This document shows positions 26,972-36,454 of a stretch of DNA of 64,000 nt, one piece after another. Where the stretch lies: NCBI RefSeq assembly GCF_028198145.1, contig NZ_CP116338.1, forward strand, positions 1,240,001-1,304,000, read 5' to 3'. How positions within the stretch are numbered: position 1 is the stretch's first letter; every line of letters begins with the position of its first letter. This stretch comes from Microbacterium sp. nov. GSS16. Its GTDB lineage: Bacteria; Actinomycetota; Actinomycetes; Actinomycetales; Microbacteriaceae. The notes under the pieces were generated by a model. The model was not told the DNA's origin. It worked only from the letters and a program-made list of their open reading frames with translations, and did no database searches. Made by a program: the position numbers and the translations under genes.

Positions 26972-28126
26972 ATGTCCCGCTCCGCATTCAGAGACGACGC
27001 CGCGCTGCGCGCCCCGTCGCCGCTGTTCGACCGCCCGGCTGCGCCGGCCGGCATCCTCTCGTCCAACACCGGCTTCCTGCGCGCGCTCGGCACGATCAGC
27101 GTCGTGCTGCTGCTCGTGCTGCCGTTCCTCGACGCGTCGCGGTACACGATGTCGATCGCGACGAGCGCGCTGATCTACATCATGCTGTGCATGGGCCTGA
27201 ACGTCGTCGTCGGCTATGCCGGACTGCTCGACCTGGGCTACATCGCCTTCTTCGCCGTCGGCGCCTACACCTCCGGCATCTTCACGACGGTGCTCGGCTG
27301 GCCGATGTGGGCGGCGCTGCCGGCCACGGTGCTGGCGTGCATCATCGCCGGCATCATCATCGGCGCACCCACGCTGCGCCTGCGCAGCGACTACCTCGCG
27401 ATCGTCACGCTCGGCTTCGGCGAGATCATCCGGATCACCGCGAACAACCTCGACATCACCGGCGGACCCTCCGGCATCCACGGAATCCCCACCTGGCGGT
27501 TCGGCGACTGGAGCTTCGCCGACGGCTTCACGCTGTTCGGGCTGGAGTTCCCGCAGCGCGTGGTGTTCTACTACTTCGTGGCCGCCGTGGTCGTGCTTGT
27601 GGGCGTGATCGGCGCCGGGCGCCTCGCCCGCGGCCGGCTCGGCAGGGCGTGGAAGGCCGTGCGCGACGATGAGGATGCCGCTGAGGCGATGGGCATCAAC
27701 ACCTACATCGCGAAGATCATGGCGTACATCATCGGCGCGGTCTGGGCCGGCGTCGCCGGGCAGCTCATGGCGACGCACCTGTCGGCGATCAGCCCGAACA
27801 GCTTCATGTTCCTGTACTCGGCGCTCATCCTCATGGCGGTCGTGCTCGGCGGCATGGGATCGACGCCCGGTGTGATCATCGGCGCGCTGTTCGTCTCGCT
27901 CGCCCCCGAGCTGCTGCGCGACTTCGCGGAATGGCGCTTCCTCATCTTCGGTGTGCTGCTGGTGGTGGTCATGCTGTTCCGCCCCTCCGGGCTGTGGCCG
28001 GCGACCGCGGTCCTGCCGTGGTTGAAGAAGCGCAGGCCGGTGCCGCCGGCGACCGCAGGGTTCATGGCGGTGCCGCCGACCGCCAACGAGGACCTCGAGA
28101 CCGTGGAAGGCGAGGAGAGCCGATGA
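26972..28126 (+). CDS. livM: ABC transporter permease, LivM type
   Basis: 384 residues. ATG 26972 two bases after the livH stop. N-terminal cytosolic tail of about 35 residues, then hydrophobic helices with LNVVVGYAGLLDLGYIAFFA, VTLGFGEIIRITANNLDITG and GRAWKAVRDDEDAAEAMGIN, all LivM motifs. A Pro/Glu-rich tail ends the protein. Confidence 0.95.
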   Translation: MSRSAFRDDAALRAPSPLFDRPAAPAGILSSNTGFLRALGTISVVLLLVLPFLDASRYTMSIATSALIYIMLCMGLNVVVGYAGLLDLGYIAFFAVGAYTSGIFTTVLGWPMWAALPATVLACIIAGIIIGAPTLRLRSDYLAIVTLGFGEIIRITANNLDITGGPSGIHGIPTWRFGDWSFADGFTLFGLEFPQRVVFYYFVAAVVVLVGVIGAGRLARGRLGRAWKAVRDDEDAAEAMGINTYIAKIMAYIIGAVWAGVAGQLMATHLSAISPNSFMFLYSALILMAVVLGGMGSTPGVIIGALFVSLAPELLRDFAEWRFLIFGVLLVVVMLFRPSGLWPATAVLPWLKKRRPVPPATAGFMAVPPTANEDLETVEGEESR

Positions 28127-29049
28127 GCGCGCTGCTGGAGGTCAAGGACCTGCGCCTGCAGTTCGGCGGCGTGAAGGCCGTCGACGGGCTGAGCTTCTCG
28201 GTCGAGGCGGGGGAGATCCTCGCGGTGATCGGGCCAAACGGCGCCGGCAAGACCAGTGCATTCAACTGCATCTCGGCGTTCTACCTGCCCACATCCGGAT
28301 CCGTGGTCTTCGACGGCAAGGACATCGTGCGTGAGGCGCCTGGGATCTTTCGCACCCTGCGCCTGGTCGACCTGCTGCAGAGTTTCGGCTTCTACCGCGT
28401 GCTGCCCTCGCGTGTGACGAAGTGGGGGATGGCGCGCACGTTCCAGAACCTGCGGCTGTTCCGCGAGCTCAGCGTGCTCGACAACGTTAAGACGGCCATG
28501 CACGCCAACCTGCGCGAAGGGTTCTGGTCGACGCTGCTGCACACGCCGGGGTACCGGCGTGCCGAGGCGGAGTGCGCCGAGCAGGCCCGAGGATGGCTGG
28601 ACTTCGTCGGATTCACCGGCGACGAGAACCTCTACGTCACGCAGCTGCCCTACGGCGAGCAGCGCCGCGTCGAGATCGCTCGCGCCCTCGCCACCGGGCC
28701 GAAGCTGCTGCTGCTGGACGAACCGGCCGCCGGACTGAACTTCAACGAGAAGCAGGGCCTGATGCAGCTGATCCGCCGCATCCGCGACCTCGGCGTCGCC
28801 GTCGTGCTGATCGAGCACGACATGGGCCTGATCATGGAGCTCGCCGAGCGCATCGTGGTGCTCAACTACGGCAAGGAGATCGCGGTGGGCACGCCCGAGC
28901 AGATCAAGCACGATCCGGTGGTCATCGAGGCGTACCTCGGCGTCGAAGACGAGGCACTCGACGACACCAAGCTGCAGACCGGCACCGTGAACCTCTCATC
29001 GCTCGATCCTGCCCGACCGGGCCGCACCCGCAAGGAGGGCCGGTCGTGA
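28123..29049 (+). CDS. livG: ABC transporter ATPase, LivG type, with insertion
   Basis: 308 residues from ATG 28123 (ATGA overlap). Walker A IGPNGAGKTS, Q-loop ARTFQNLRLF, Walker B KLLLLDEPAAGLN and switch LIEHDMGLIM are intact; the signature is LPYGEQRRVEIARAL as usual in LivG. Between FDGKDIVREAPG and GMARTFQN there are roughly 25 extra residues (IFRTLRLVDLLQSFGFYRVL then PSRVTKW) absent from ordinary LivG. A C-terminal extension of about 45 residues is also unusual. Confidence 0.93.
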   Translation: MSALLEVKDLRLQFGGVKAVDGLSFSVEAGEILAVIGPNGAGKTSAFNCISAFYLPTSGSVVFDGKDIVREAPGIFRTLRLVDLLQSFGFYRVLPSRVTKWGMARTFQNLRLFRELSVLDNVKTAMHANLREGFWSTLLHTPGYRRAEAECAEQARGWLDFVGFTGDENLYVTQLPYGEQRRVEIARALATGPKLLLLDEPAAGLNFNEKQGLMQLIRRIRDLGVAVVLIEHDMGLIMELAERIVVLNYGKEIAVGTPEQIKHDPVVIEAYLGVEDEALDDTKLQTGTVNLSSLDPARPGRTRKEGRS

Positions 29050-29756
29050 GCACGCTGACAGTCGATGCGGCCGACGTCTACTACGGTCGCGTGCACGCCC
29101 TGCGAGGTCTGAGCTTCGAGGTGCAGGAGGGTGAGATCGTCTGCCTGCTGGGCAACAACGGCGCCGGCAAGTCGACGACGATGAACATGCTCTCGGGGCT
29201 CGTGCGCCCGAAGTCGGGCGTCGTGCGCTGGGGTGAGATGGATCTCGCCACAGCCAAGCCCTGGGACATCGTCGCGGCCGGGCTCATCCACGTGCCCGAG
29301 GGTCGACGCATCTTCTCGACCATGACCGTGCACGAGAACCTGCTGCTGGGCGGATACACCGTGCGCGACGCGAAGCTCATCGGCCAGCGTGTCGAGCAGG
29401 TGTACGCGCTGATGCCACGGCTGGCCGAGCGGCGCCGTCAACAGGGCGGCACCCTCTCCGGCGGCGAGCAGCAGATGGTCGCGATCGGACGCGCGATCAT
29501 CGGCGGACCGAAGCTGCTGCTGCTCGACGAGCCGTCGATGGGGCTCGCGCCCCTGGTGGTCAAGCAGGTCATGGAGACGATCCAGGCGGTCAACGCCCAG
29601 GGCACCACGGTGCTGCTGGTCGAGCAGAACGCCCGCGCGGCGCTGAGGATCGCCGACCGCGCGTACGTCGTCGAAAGCGGTCAGGCCACGCTATCGGGTC
29701 CGGCGGCGGAACTCGCGGCGGATGCCCGGGTGATCGACGCCTATCTCGGGGGCTGA
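29046..29756 (+). CDS. livF: ABC transporter ATPase, LivF type
   Basis: 236 residues from GTG 29046 (GTGA overlap). Walker A GNNGAGKSTT, HVPEGRRIFSTMTVHENLLL (the LivF hallmark), signature LSGGEQQMVAIGRAI, Walker B LLLLDEPSMGLAP, switch LVEQNARAAL. Last gene of the transporter; the hydroxyproline dehydrogenase-like genes begin 53 bp later after a site of the shared operator. Confidence 0.95.
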   Translation: MSTLTVDAADVYYGRVHALRGLSFEVQEGEIVCLLGNNGAGKSTTMNMLSGLVRPKSGVVRWGEMDLATAKPWDIVAAGLIHVPEGRRIFSTMTVHENLLLGGYTVRDAKLIGQRVEQVYALMPRLAERRRQQGGTLSGGEQQMVAIGRAIIGGPKLLLLDEPSMGLAPLVVKQVMETIQAVNAQGTTVLLVEQNARAALRIADRAYVVESGQATLSGPAAELAADARVIDAYLGG

Positions 29757-29769
29757 TAAGGCCTGTGAG

Positions 29770-29783
29770 CATGTGACATTGCA
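29770..29783 (+). promoter_or_regulatory. Putative FCD-regulator site B, oxidase operon
   Basis: CATGTGACATTGCA contains the odd palindrome ATGT-G-ACAT (29771-29779). On the minus strand the core reads TGTCAC as at the other sites. It is 27 bp before the next start codon, between livF and the oxidase genes. Confidence 0.55.
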
Positions 29784-29809
29784 CTAAGCTGGTCGAGGAG
29801 GTGTGATCG

Positions 29810-30970
29810 ATGCGGATCATCGTGATCGGAGCCGGCGCGGTTGGCGCCGCCTGCGCGCTGAGCCTGACCGAGGCCGGCGCCGAGGTGACGGTGCTCGACC
29901 GCACCGGGGTGGCCGGTGAGACTTCGAGTCGCTGCGAGGGCAACATCCTCGTCTCGGACAAGCAGCCGGGAGCCGAAGCGGTCATGGCCGTCGAAGCCAA
30001 CCGGGCGTGGCGCGAGCTCGCCGAACGGCTCGACGCGGAGCGCGTGCCCGGTCAGCCGGCGACCGAGTTCGAGGCGAAGGGCGGGATCGTCGTCGCATTC
30101 GCCCCCGGGGCGGAGGCGCTGCAGGGCTTCGCCGCCGCGCAGCGCGAGATGGGCATCCGGGCCGACGTGCTCGATGCCGCGGCGCTGCGCGCCGCCGAGC
30201 CGCATCTCGCCCCCGAGGTCGCCGTCGGCGTGCACTACCCCGACGACGCCCAGGTGCAGCCCAGTCTCGCCGCGCAGGCCATGCTCGCCCGGGCACGCCA
30301 CCTCGGGGCGCAGCTGCACGTGACAGAGGTCACCGGCGCGGTCGTCGAAGCCGGACGGGTGCGTGGTGTGCGCACTCCGACCGGGCGCATCGACGCTGAC
30401 GCCGTGGTGAACTGCGCGGGGCCGTGGGCAGGGGAGATCGCCGCGCTGTTCGGCGCCGAGCTCGACATCCGCCCGCGTCGCGGCACGATCCTGGTGACCA
30501 CCGCGATGCCGCAGCGCGTGTTCCACAAGGTGTACGACGCCGACTATGTGGGCGCGGTCGGGTCTGCGGATGCCGCGCTGCAGACGTCGACCGTGGTCGA
30601 ATCCACCCCCGCCGGCACGGTGCTGATCGGCTCGAGCCGCGAGCGCGTCGGATTCTCGGAGGACGGGCTGCTCGCGCCGCTCGCCGAGATCGCCGCGAAG
30701 GCGAGCCGGCTGTTCCCCTTCCTGCGCGACACCATGCTGCTGCGCACCTACTTCGGCTTCCGCCCGTACGCACCCGACCACCTGCCGGCGATCGGTGCGG
30801 ACGCGCGCGTGCAGGGACTGTTCCACGCGGCCGGTCACGAGGGCGCCGGCATCGGCCTGGCGCCCACGACCGGGGCGCTCATCGCGCACGCCGTGCTCGG
30901 CGTCCCGGCGCCCTTGGACCCGACGCCCTTCCTGCCCTCGCGCACCACTCTGCAGGGAGCCGCGGCATGA
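29810..30970 (+). CDS. DadA-like FAD oxidoreductase, probable D-hydroxyproline dehydrogenase subunit
   Basis: 386 residues, GAGGAGG upstream of ATG 29810. N-terminal FAD-binding IIVIGAGAVGAACALSLTEA with acid ~20 residues on (VTVLDRTG), and the C-terminal GHEGAGIGLAPTTGALIAH. The trio of this protein, a small 2Fe-2S protein and an FAD/NAD protein with BFD-type domain matches the heteromeric D-hydroxyproline/proline dehydrogenases (HcnABC-like). In context it should oxidise cis-4-hydroxy-D-proline. Confidence 0.88.
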   Translation: MRIIVIGAGAVGAACALSLTEAGAEVTVLDRTGVAGETSSRCEGNILVSDKQPGAEAVMAVEANRAWRELAERLDAERVPGQPATEFEAKGGIVVAFAPGAEALQGFAAAQREMGIRADVLDAAALRAAEPHLAPEVAVGVHYPDDAQVQPSLAAQAMLARARHLGAQLHVTEVTGAVVEAGRVRGVRTPTGRIDADAVVNCAGPWAGEIAALFGAELDIRPRRGTILVTTAMPQRVFHKVYDADYVGAVGSADAALQTSTVVESTPAGTVLIGSSRERVGFSEDGLLAPLAEIAAKASRLFPFLRDTMLLRTYFGFRPYAPDHLPAIGADARVQGLFHAAGHEGAGIGLAPTTGALIAHAVLGVPAPLDPTPFLPSRTTLQGAAA

Positions 30971-31212
30971 CCGTACAGATCCGATTCGACGGGGAGTCGC
31001 TCGAAGGACGCGACGGCCAGAGCATCGCAGGCGTGCTGCTTGCGCACGGGCACCGCACCTGGCGTACCGCCGAGGGCGGCGAACGCGGCATCTTCTGCGG
31101 TATCGGGGTCTGTCAGGACTGCGTGCTCACCGTCAACGGCGTCGAGGGCGTCCGCGCCTGTCAGCGCACCGCCTGCGACGGCGACGTGATCGAGAGGGAG
31201 ATTCGCGCATGA
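30967..31212 (+). CDS. Small (2Fe-2S)-binding subunit, HcnA-like
   Basis: 81 residues from ATG 30967 (ATGA overlap). A plant-ferredoxin-type cluster loop FCGIGVCQDCVLTVNG with a fourth cysteine in GVRACQRTAC. Short, without extra domains, as in the small subunit of D-hydroxyproline/sarcosine-type dehydrogenases. It should carry electrons between the flavin subunits. Confidence 0.9.
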   Translation: MTVQIRFDGESLEGRDGQSIAGVLLAHGHRTWRTAEGGERGIFCGIGVCQDCVLTVNGVEGVRACQRTACDGDVIEREIRA

Positions 31213-32588
31213 ATGCCAGCGCACCCCGGGTGATGGTCATCGGTGCCGGCCCAGCCGGTCTGGCAGCAGCGGCCGCCGCCGCGGATGCCGGCGCCGACGT
31301 GGTGATCGTCGACGAGGGCGAGCGCGTGGGCGGCCAGTTCTGGCGTCATCATCCCACCCTCACCGACCAGCGCCTCCAGCATCAGCGCCGTCGCTTCACC
31401 GATCTGCGTGATCGCCTGCGCGATGTTCGGGTGATCTCGTCGGCGAGCGTATGGCGCGTCGAGGCGGGCCCGCCGCTGCGCGCGCACGTGCTGATCGGCC
31501 CCGCCGACGCGGCGGACCGACGCGCGGAGACCATCGAGGCTGATTCGGTCATCGTCGCCACCGGCGCGCACGATCGCGTCCTGCCCGTGCCGGGGTGGAC
31601 GCTTCCCGGCGTCACCTCCGCCGGCGCCGCGCAGGCACTGGCCAAACGCGACGGGCTCGCACCGGGTGCGCGCACCGTGGTCGCCGGCGCCGGCCCGTTC
31701 CTGCTGCCGGTCGCGCAGAGCGTCGCGCTGATGGGCGGCGAGGTCGCCGAGGTCGTCGAGGCGACCGAAGCAGGACGGATGCTGCGCGGCTGGGGCGCTC
31801 GTGCATGGGAGCTCACCGCCGCCACCGCCAAGGCCGGAGAGCTCGGCTCGTATCTTGTCTCGCTGGCGCGGCACCGCACGCCGTACCGCTTCGGCAGCGC
31901 GGTCACCCGCATCCACGGGGGCGCCGCGGTGGAGGCGGTCACCGTGCAGCGGATCGACGCCGACTGGCATCCGATCGCGGGGACCGAGCGGACCGCCGAG
32001 TGCGACTCGGTCGCCCTCGGACACGGATTCACCCCGCGGCTCGAGGCGGCGATCCAGTTCGGCTGCGAGATCGGCGCCGACCGCTTCGTGCACGTCGGCG
32101 ACGACCAGGGCACCAGCGTCGCCGGCGTCTACGCCGCGGGCGAGATCACCGGGATCGGCGGTGCAGATGCCGCGCTCGCCGAGGGCGAGATCGCCGGACT
32201 CGCCGCCGCCGGGGTGCCCGACACGGACGCCCGCTGGCGGGCGCCGCTCGCCGCTCGGAGACGGATGCGGGCGTTCGCCGTCCGCCTGGACGTGCACCGC
32301 ATCGGGCGGGGATGGACGAGCTGGCTCGAGGGCGACACCATCATCTGTCGCTGCGAAAGTGTGCCGAAGGCGCGCATCGACGAGTACTCTGCGGCTTCGT
32401 CGCGCGCCATGCGCCTGTCCACCCGCGCCGGACTGGGCGCCTGCCAGGGCCGCACCTGCGGTCGCAGCGTGGAGGATGTGCTGGGGACGCGCTTCGACAT
32501 CGATCGACGTCCCGTGCTGTCGTCGGTGCGGATCGGCGAGCTCGCCGCCATCGCCGACACGAAGGCCACAATCACAGGAGGTAGCTGA
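31209..32588 (+). CDS. FAD/NAD(P)-binding subunit with C-terminal BFD-like (2Fe-2S) domain, HcnB-like
   Basis: 459 residues from ATG 31209 (ATGA overlap). N-terminal Rossmann motif VMVIGAGPAGLAAAAAAADA, GGQFWRHH, second dinucleotide site TVVAGAGPFLLPVAQ, then C-terminal cysteines CRCESVPKA and GACQGRTCGR of a BFD-type cluster. Matches the large subunit of the three-part dehydrogenase. The gene is coupled to the next one by TGATG. Confidence 0.9.
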   Translation: MNASAPRVMVIGAGPAGLAAAAAAADAGADVVIVDEGERVGGQFWRHHPTLTDQRLQHQRRRFTDLRDRLRDVRVISSASVWRVEAGPPLRAHVLIGPADAADRRAETIEADSVIVATGAHDRVLPVPGWTLPGVTSAGAAQALAKRDGLAPGARTVVAGAGPFLLPVAQSVALMGGEVAEVVEATEAGRMLRGWGARAWELTAATAKAGELGSYLVSLARHRTPYRFGSAVTRIHGGAAVEAVTVQRIDADWHPIAGTERTAECDSVALGHGFTPRLEAAIQFGCEIGADRFVHVGDDQGTSVAGVYAAGEITGIGGADAALAEGEIAGLAAAGVPDTDARWRAPLAARRRMRAFAVRLDVHRIGRGWTSWLEGDTIICRCESVPKARIDEYSAASSRAMRLSTRAGLGACQGRTCGRSVEDVLGTRFDIDRRPVLSSVRIGELAAIADTKATITGGS

Positions 32589-33589
32589 TGCGCGCGCGTC
32601 GAACGATCCAGGCCGTGGACTCGCACACCGAGGGGATGCCGACACGCGTCGTCACCGGCGGGGTGGGACGCATCCCCGGCGCGACGATGAACGACCGCCG
32701 CCTGTACGCGATGGAGCACCTCGACGGGCTGCGCGGCTTCCTCATGAATGAGCCGCGCGGTCACGCCGCCATGTCCGGTGTGCTGCTGCAGCCGCCGGCG
32801 CGAGACGACGCCGACTGGGGCATCGTGTTCATCGAGGCATCCGGGTTCCTGCCGATGTGCGGCCACGGCACCATCGGGGCGGCGACGGTGCTCGTCGAGA
32901 CGGGCATGGTCGAGGTCACCGAGCCGGTCACCGAGATCCGCCTCGACGTCCCCGCCGGCCTGGTCATCGCGCGGGTGCGCGTGGAGGACGGCCGGGCCGT
33001 CGACGTCACCATCGAGAACGTGCCGAGCTTCGTCGACCGCCTCGACGAGCGCATCGACGTGCCGGGCATCGGCGAGATCAGCTACTCGGTCGCGTTCGGC
33101 GGCAACTACTACGCGCTCGTCGACCTCGAGCAGGTGGGGCTGCCCTTCGACCGCGCCCGGCAGGACGACATCCTCGCCGCTGGACTCGCGATCATGGATG
33201 CCATCAACACCCAGGCCCCGCCCGTGCATCCGGTGCTGCGCGGCGCCGACCACGTGCACCACGTCGAGTTCATCGCCCCCGGCTCGGATGCCGTGCGATC
33301 CCGTCATGCGATGGCGATCCACCCGGGCTGGTTCGACCGCTCGCCCTGCGGCACCGGCACCAGCGCCCGCATGGCCGAGCTGCACGCGAGAGGCGAGCTC
33401 GACCTGAACGTGCCGTTCGTGAACGAGTCGTTCATCGGCACCGAGTTCACCGGCACGCTGGTGGCCGAGACGCGCGTGGGAGACCGCCCCGCGGTGGTGC
33501 CCACCATCACCGGACGCGCATGGGTGACCGGACTCGGGCAGTACCTGCTCGATCCCGACGATCCGTTCCCCGAGGGGTTCGTGTTCTGA
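32588..33589 (+). CDS. Proline racemase family, probable 4-hydroxyproline 2-epimerase
   Basis: 333 residues. Both catalytic cysteines are present: Cys91 in LPMCGHGTIG and Cys254 in DRSPCGTGTSAR, which excludes the Thr-containing dehydratase subgroup. Conserved DSHTEGMPTRVV and NEPRGH motifs. Position after the D-hydroxyproline dehydrogenase genes suggests conversion of trans-4-hydroxy-L-proline to cis-4-hydroxy-D-proline. Confidence 0.9.
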   Translation: MRARRTIQAVDSHTEGMPTRVVTGGVGRIPGATMNDRRLYAMEHLDGLRGFLMNEPRGHAAMSGVLLQPPARDDADWGIVFIEASGFLPMCGHGTIGAATVLVETGMVEVTEPVTEIRLDVPAGLVIARVRVEDGRAVDVTIENVPSFVDRLDERIDVPGIGEISYSVAFGGNYYALVDLEQVGLPFDRARQDDILAAGLAIMDAINTQAPPVHPVLRGADHVHHVEFIAPGSDAVRSRHAMAIHPGWFDRSPCGTGTSARMAELHARGELDLNVPFVNESFIGTEFTGTLVAETRVGDRPAVVPTITGRAWVTGLGQYLLDPDDPFPEGFVF

Positions 33590-33635
33590 CCGCAGCGCGG
33601 ACACCGCAGACAGACATCGAAACGAGGAGAGAACA

Positions 33636-35108
33636 GTGACAGAGAAGCCCATCGACGCCGTCGCCGCCGCCGCGGCCGCCGCCGCCCGCCCGTTCGCCCG
33701 CACCAGCCCCCGCGAGCGCGGTGCAGCCCTGGTCGCGGTCGCCGAGGCGCTCGAGGCCGCAGCGCCCGAACTCATCGAGATCGCGATGCGCGAGACCGGC
33801 CTCACCGAGGCGCGGCTGGCCGGCGAGCTGCGACGCACGGCCTGGCAGCTGCGCCTGTTCGCCGACACCATCGTCGACGGCGGCTACCTCGACGTGCGCA
33901 TCGACGCAGCCGACCCCGACTACGTCATCGGTCCGCGACCGGACCTGCGCCGGATGCTGGAGCCGGTCGGCCCGGTGCTGAACTTCGCCGCATCGAACTT
34001 CCCGTTCGCGTTCTCGGTCGCGGGCGGCGACTCGGCCGCCGCACTCGCGGCGGGATGCCCCGTGGTGGTGAAGGCGCATTCCGGGCATCCGGAGCTGTCG
34101 CGGCGCACCGCCGAGATCGTCGTCGCGGCCCTCGAGGGCGCGGGGATGCCCGAGGGGACCTTCCTGCTGATCAGCGGGCAGGAGAACGGCGTCGCGCTGC
34201 TGAAGGACGACCGCATCCGCGCCGGGGCGTTCACCGGGTCGACGCACGTCGGCCGCATGCTGGCCGACATCGCAGCATCCCGGCCGGTGCCGATCCCGTT
34301 CTTCGGCGAGCTGGGCAGCGTGAACCCGGTCTATGCGACCTACGCCGATTCCGCGCTGCTCGAGGCGTTCGTCACCTCGGTGTCGGGCTCGGCGGGGCAG
34401 CTGTGCACCAAGCCAGGGTTCCTGTTCGTGCCGGAGGGGTCGGATCTGGGTGCGGTGACGGATGCCGCGGGCGCCGTCGACGAGCACCGGCTGCTGAACC
34501 CGGGCATCGGGCGCGCGTTCTCGCAGCGTCGTGACGACGTGCTGGGCGCGGACGGGGTGACCGTGCTGTCGGAGGGCGAGGTGCGCACGGATGACGCCGG
34601 GCAGACCTACGCGACCCCGACCGTGGTGACCGTCGGCGCCGACACCCTGATGGCGAATCGCGAGGCCTTGCTCGAGGAGTCGTTCGGACCGCTGTCGGTG
34701 ATCGTGCAGTACAGCGACCGGGATGCGCTGCCGCAGCTGCACGTCGAGCTGTTCCCCGGCAACCTCACCTCGACCCTGCACGCCCGCGCCGACGAGCTCT
34801 CCGACGGCTCGCTCGCCCCGCTGGTCGACGCACTCGCACAGACGAGCGGACGCGTGCTGTTCGGCGGGTGGCCCACCGGCGTCTCGGTCACGCCCGCCAT
34901 GCAGCACGGCGGCCCGTACCCGGCGACCACGACCGATGCCACCAGCGTCGGCACCGCGGCGATCACCCGCTTCCTGCGCGGCGTGGCCTACCAGGGTGCC
35001 CCGCAGGAGCTGCTGCCCGCACCGCTGCGCGACGACAACCCGTGGAATGTGCCGCAGCAGCGCAGCGAGGCCGGTCGCTCGCACGAGTGGGGCTCATTCG
35101 CCCGCTGA
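33636..35108 (+). CDS. Aldehyde dehydrogenase, 2-oxoglutarate semialdehyde type
   Basis: 490 residues from GTG 33636 with AACGAGGAGAG upstream. ALDH motifs: NFAASNFPFAFSVAGGDSAA, FTGSTHVGR, ELGSVNPVY and the catalytic cysteine in GSAGQLCTKPG. The FAAxNFPFAFS pattern and short C-terminus mark the NADP-dependent ketoglutaric semialdehyde (2,5-dioxopentanoate) dehydrogenase group. It would finish hydroxyproline breakdown to 2-oxoglutarate. Last gene of the operon, followed by a terminator. Confidence 0.92.
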   Translation: MTEKPIDAVAAAAAAAARPFARTSPRERGAALVAVAEALEAAAPELIEIAMRETGLTEARLAGELRRTAWQLRLFADTIVDGGYLDVRIDAADPDYVIGPRPDLRRMLEPVGPVLNFAASNFPFAFSVAGGDSAAALAAGCPVVVKAHSGHPELSRRTAEIVVAALEGAGMPEGTFLLISGQENGVALLKDDRIRAGAFTGSTHVGRMLADIAASRPVPIPFFGELGSVNPVYATYADSALLEAFVTSVSGSAGQLCTKPGFLFVPEGSDLGAVTDAAGAVDEHRLLNPGIGRAFSQRRDDVLGADGVTVLSEGEVRTDDAGQTYATPTVVTVGADTLMANREALLEESFGPLSVIVQYSDRDALPQLHVELFPGNLTSTLHARADELSDGSLAPLVDALAQTSGRVLFGGWPTGVSVTPAMQHGGPYPATTTDATSVGTAAITRFLRGVAYQGAPQELLPAPLRDDNPWNVPQQRSEAGRSHEWGSFAR

Positions 35109-35151
35109 CCCGACCGGCTGGTCTCGCCTCTCAGCTGAGACCCGCCTTACG

Positions 35152-35193
35152 CCGAGACCCCCACGTGTGCGCAGGCGCACGTGGGGGTCTCGG
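35152..35193. terminator. Bidirectional terminator
   Basis: CCGAGACCCCCACGTG (35152-35167) and CACGTGGGGGTCTCGG (35178-35193) give a perfect 16-bp stem between the convergent dehydrogenase and amidohydrolase genes. Confidence 0.85.
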
Positions 35194-35241
35194 CCTTGGA
35201 TGGGGGGTGTCGCTGAACCATGGCTGTCGACGGCTGCGTGG

Positions 35242-36429
35242 TCAGACGCGGACGCCGGAGCGGATGACGCCGAGGCGTGCGTCCTCGCGCCACAGCGTCG
35301 AGGGATCGGCGAGCGGGTCGGATGCCAGCAGCACGGCGTCACCGTACGCGCCGGGTCGCAGGTGTCCCAGCGCGGCATCCCCGATCAGCTCGGCGTTCAC
35401 GACGGTCATGGACTGCAGGGTCCGCGCGGCGCCGCTGGCCTCGACCTGCAGACGCACTCCGGCGAGCTGGTCGTCTTCCAGGTCACCCATCAGGTCGCTG
35501 CCGAAGCCGACCCGCACGCCGGCGGCGTGGGCGAGCCGTACGGCATCCTGCCCCTTCGTGAGCACCTCGGCGTTCTTCGCGAGCGAGACGGCGTTCAGCC
35601 CGATCTCGGCGCCGCGGCGGTCCATCGCGTCGTACGCGGCCAGGGTGGGCACGAGGAAAGCACCCGCCTCGGCCATCATCACGGCAGTCGCCTCATCGAT
35701 CAGGTTGCCGTGCTCGATCGAGCGGATGCCGGCGCGCACGGCATGCTGCACGGCCTCCGACGAGTACGCGTGCGCGGCGACGTAACTGCCCCGGCGGGTG
35801 GCCTCGTCGACCACGGCGCGCAGCTCGTCGACCGAGTACTGCGGGACGCGGATCGGGTCGGTCAGCGAGAACACCCCGCCCGAGGCCATCACCTTGATCG
35901 CGTGGGCGCCGGTGCGCAGCCGCTCACGTACGGCGACGCGCAGGGCGTCGACGCCGTCGACGACCTCGCACATGTGCCCGTGCGAGAAGCACACGTCCAC
36001 GTGGGCCGCGCGCGGATCGCCGTGCCCGCCGGTCTGGCTCAGCGCCGGGCCGGTGAAGTGGTACCGAGGGGAGGGGAAGAGTCCGGCGCCGATCGCCTGC
36101 GCGAGCCCGATGTCGCCGCCCGCGACGTCGCGCACCGTGGTGAAGCCGCGCTGCAGCGCGCGGGTGAGCCGTCGGGCGCCGTTGAGGGCGGCGTAGCTGA
36201 GCGGGCCCCGCTCGTTCTCGAAGCCGTCCATACTCGTGGCGTAGGCGTGGAAGTGCGCATCGATGAGTCCGGGGACGACCCAGAGGCCGGCGCCGTCGAC
36301 CACGTCGGCGTCGGGTTGCGGGTGCTCGCACACCCTGCCCTCGGCGATGTGCAGGTCGCGGCGCTCGAAGCGCTCGCCGTCCCAGACCTGGGCGCCGGAG
36401 ATCGTCAGGGGTGCTGCGGGTGCGGACAT
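35242..36429 (-). CDS. Metal-dependent amidohydrolase, prolidase/Sgx type
   Basis: 395 residues. Of two nearby ATGs, 36429 is preferred because GAGGAG is 8 nt upstream (2 nt for ATG 36435). Amidohydrolase-superfamily metal motifs: PGLIDAHFHAY, the lysine in HAIKVMASGG, AAHAYSSEA, IEHGNLID and GVRVGFGSDLMG. The close relatives are Xaa-Arg/Xaa-Pro dipeptidases and imidazolonepropionase-like enzymes. It may release proline or hydroxyproline from dipeptides; the exact substrate is unknown. Located 25 bp downstream of the second racemase gene. Confidence 0.88.
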   Translation of the reverse strand: MSAPAAPLTISGAQVWDGERFERRDLHIAEGRVCEHPQPDADVVDGAGLWVVPGLIDAHFHAYATSMDGFENERGPLSYAALNGARRLTRALQRGFTTVRDVAGGDIGLAQAIGAGLFPSPRYHFTGPALSQTGGHGDPRAAHVDVCFSHGHMCEVVDGVDALRVAVRERLRTGAHAIKVMASGGVFSLTDPIRVPQYSVDELRAVVDEATRRGSYVAAHAYSSEAVQHAVRAGIRSIEHGNLIDEATAVMMAEAGAFLVPTLAAYDAMDRRGAEIGLNAVSLAKNAEVLTKGQDAVRLAHAAGVRVGFGSDLMGDLEDDQLAGVRLQVEASGAARTLQSMTVVNAELIGDAALGHLRPGAYGDAVLLASDPLADPSTLWREDARLGVIRSGVRV

Positions 36430-36454
36430 GCTCATGTCTCCTCGGTTCTCTCGG

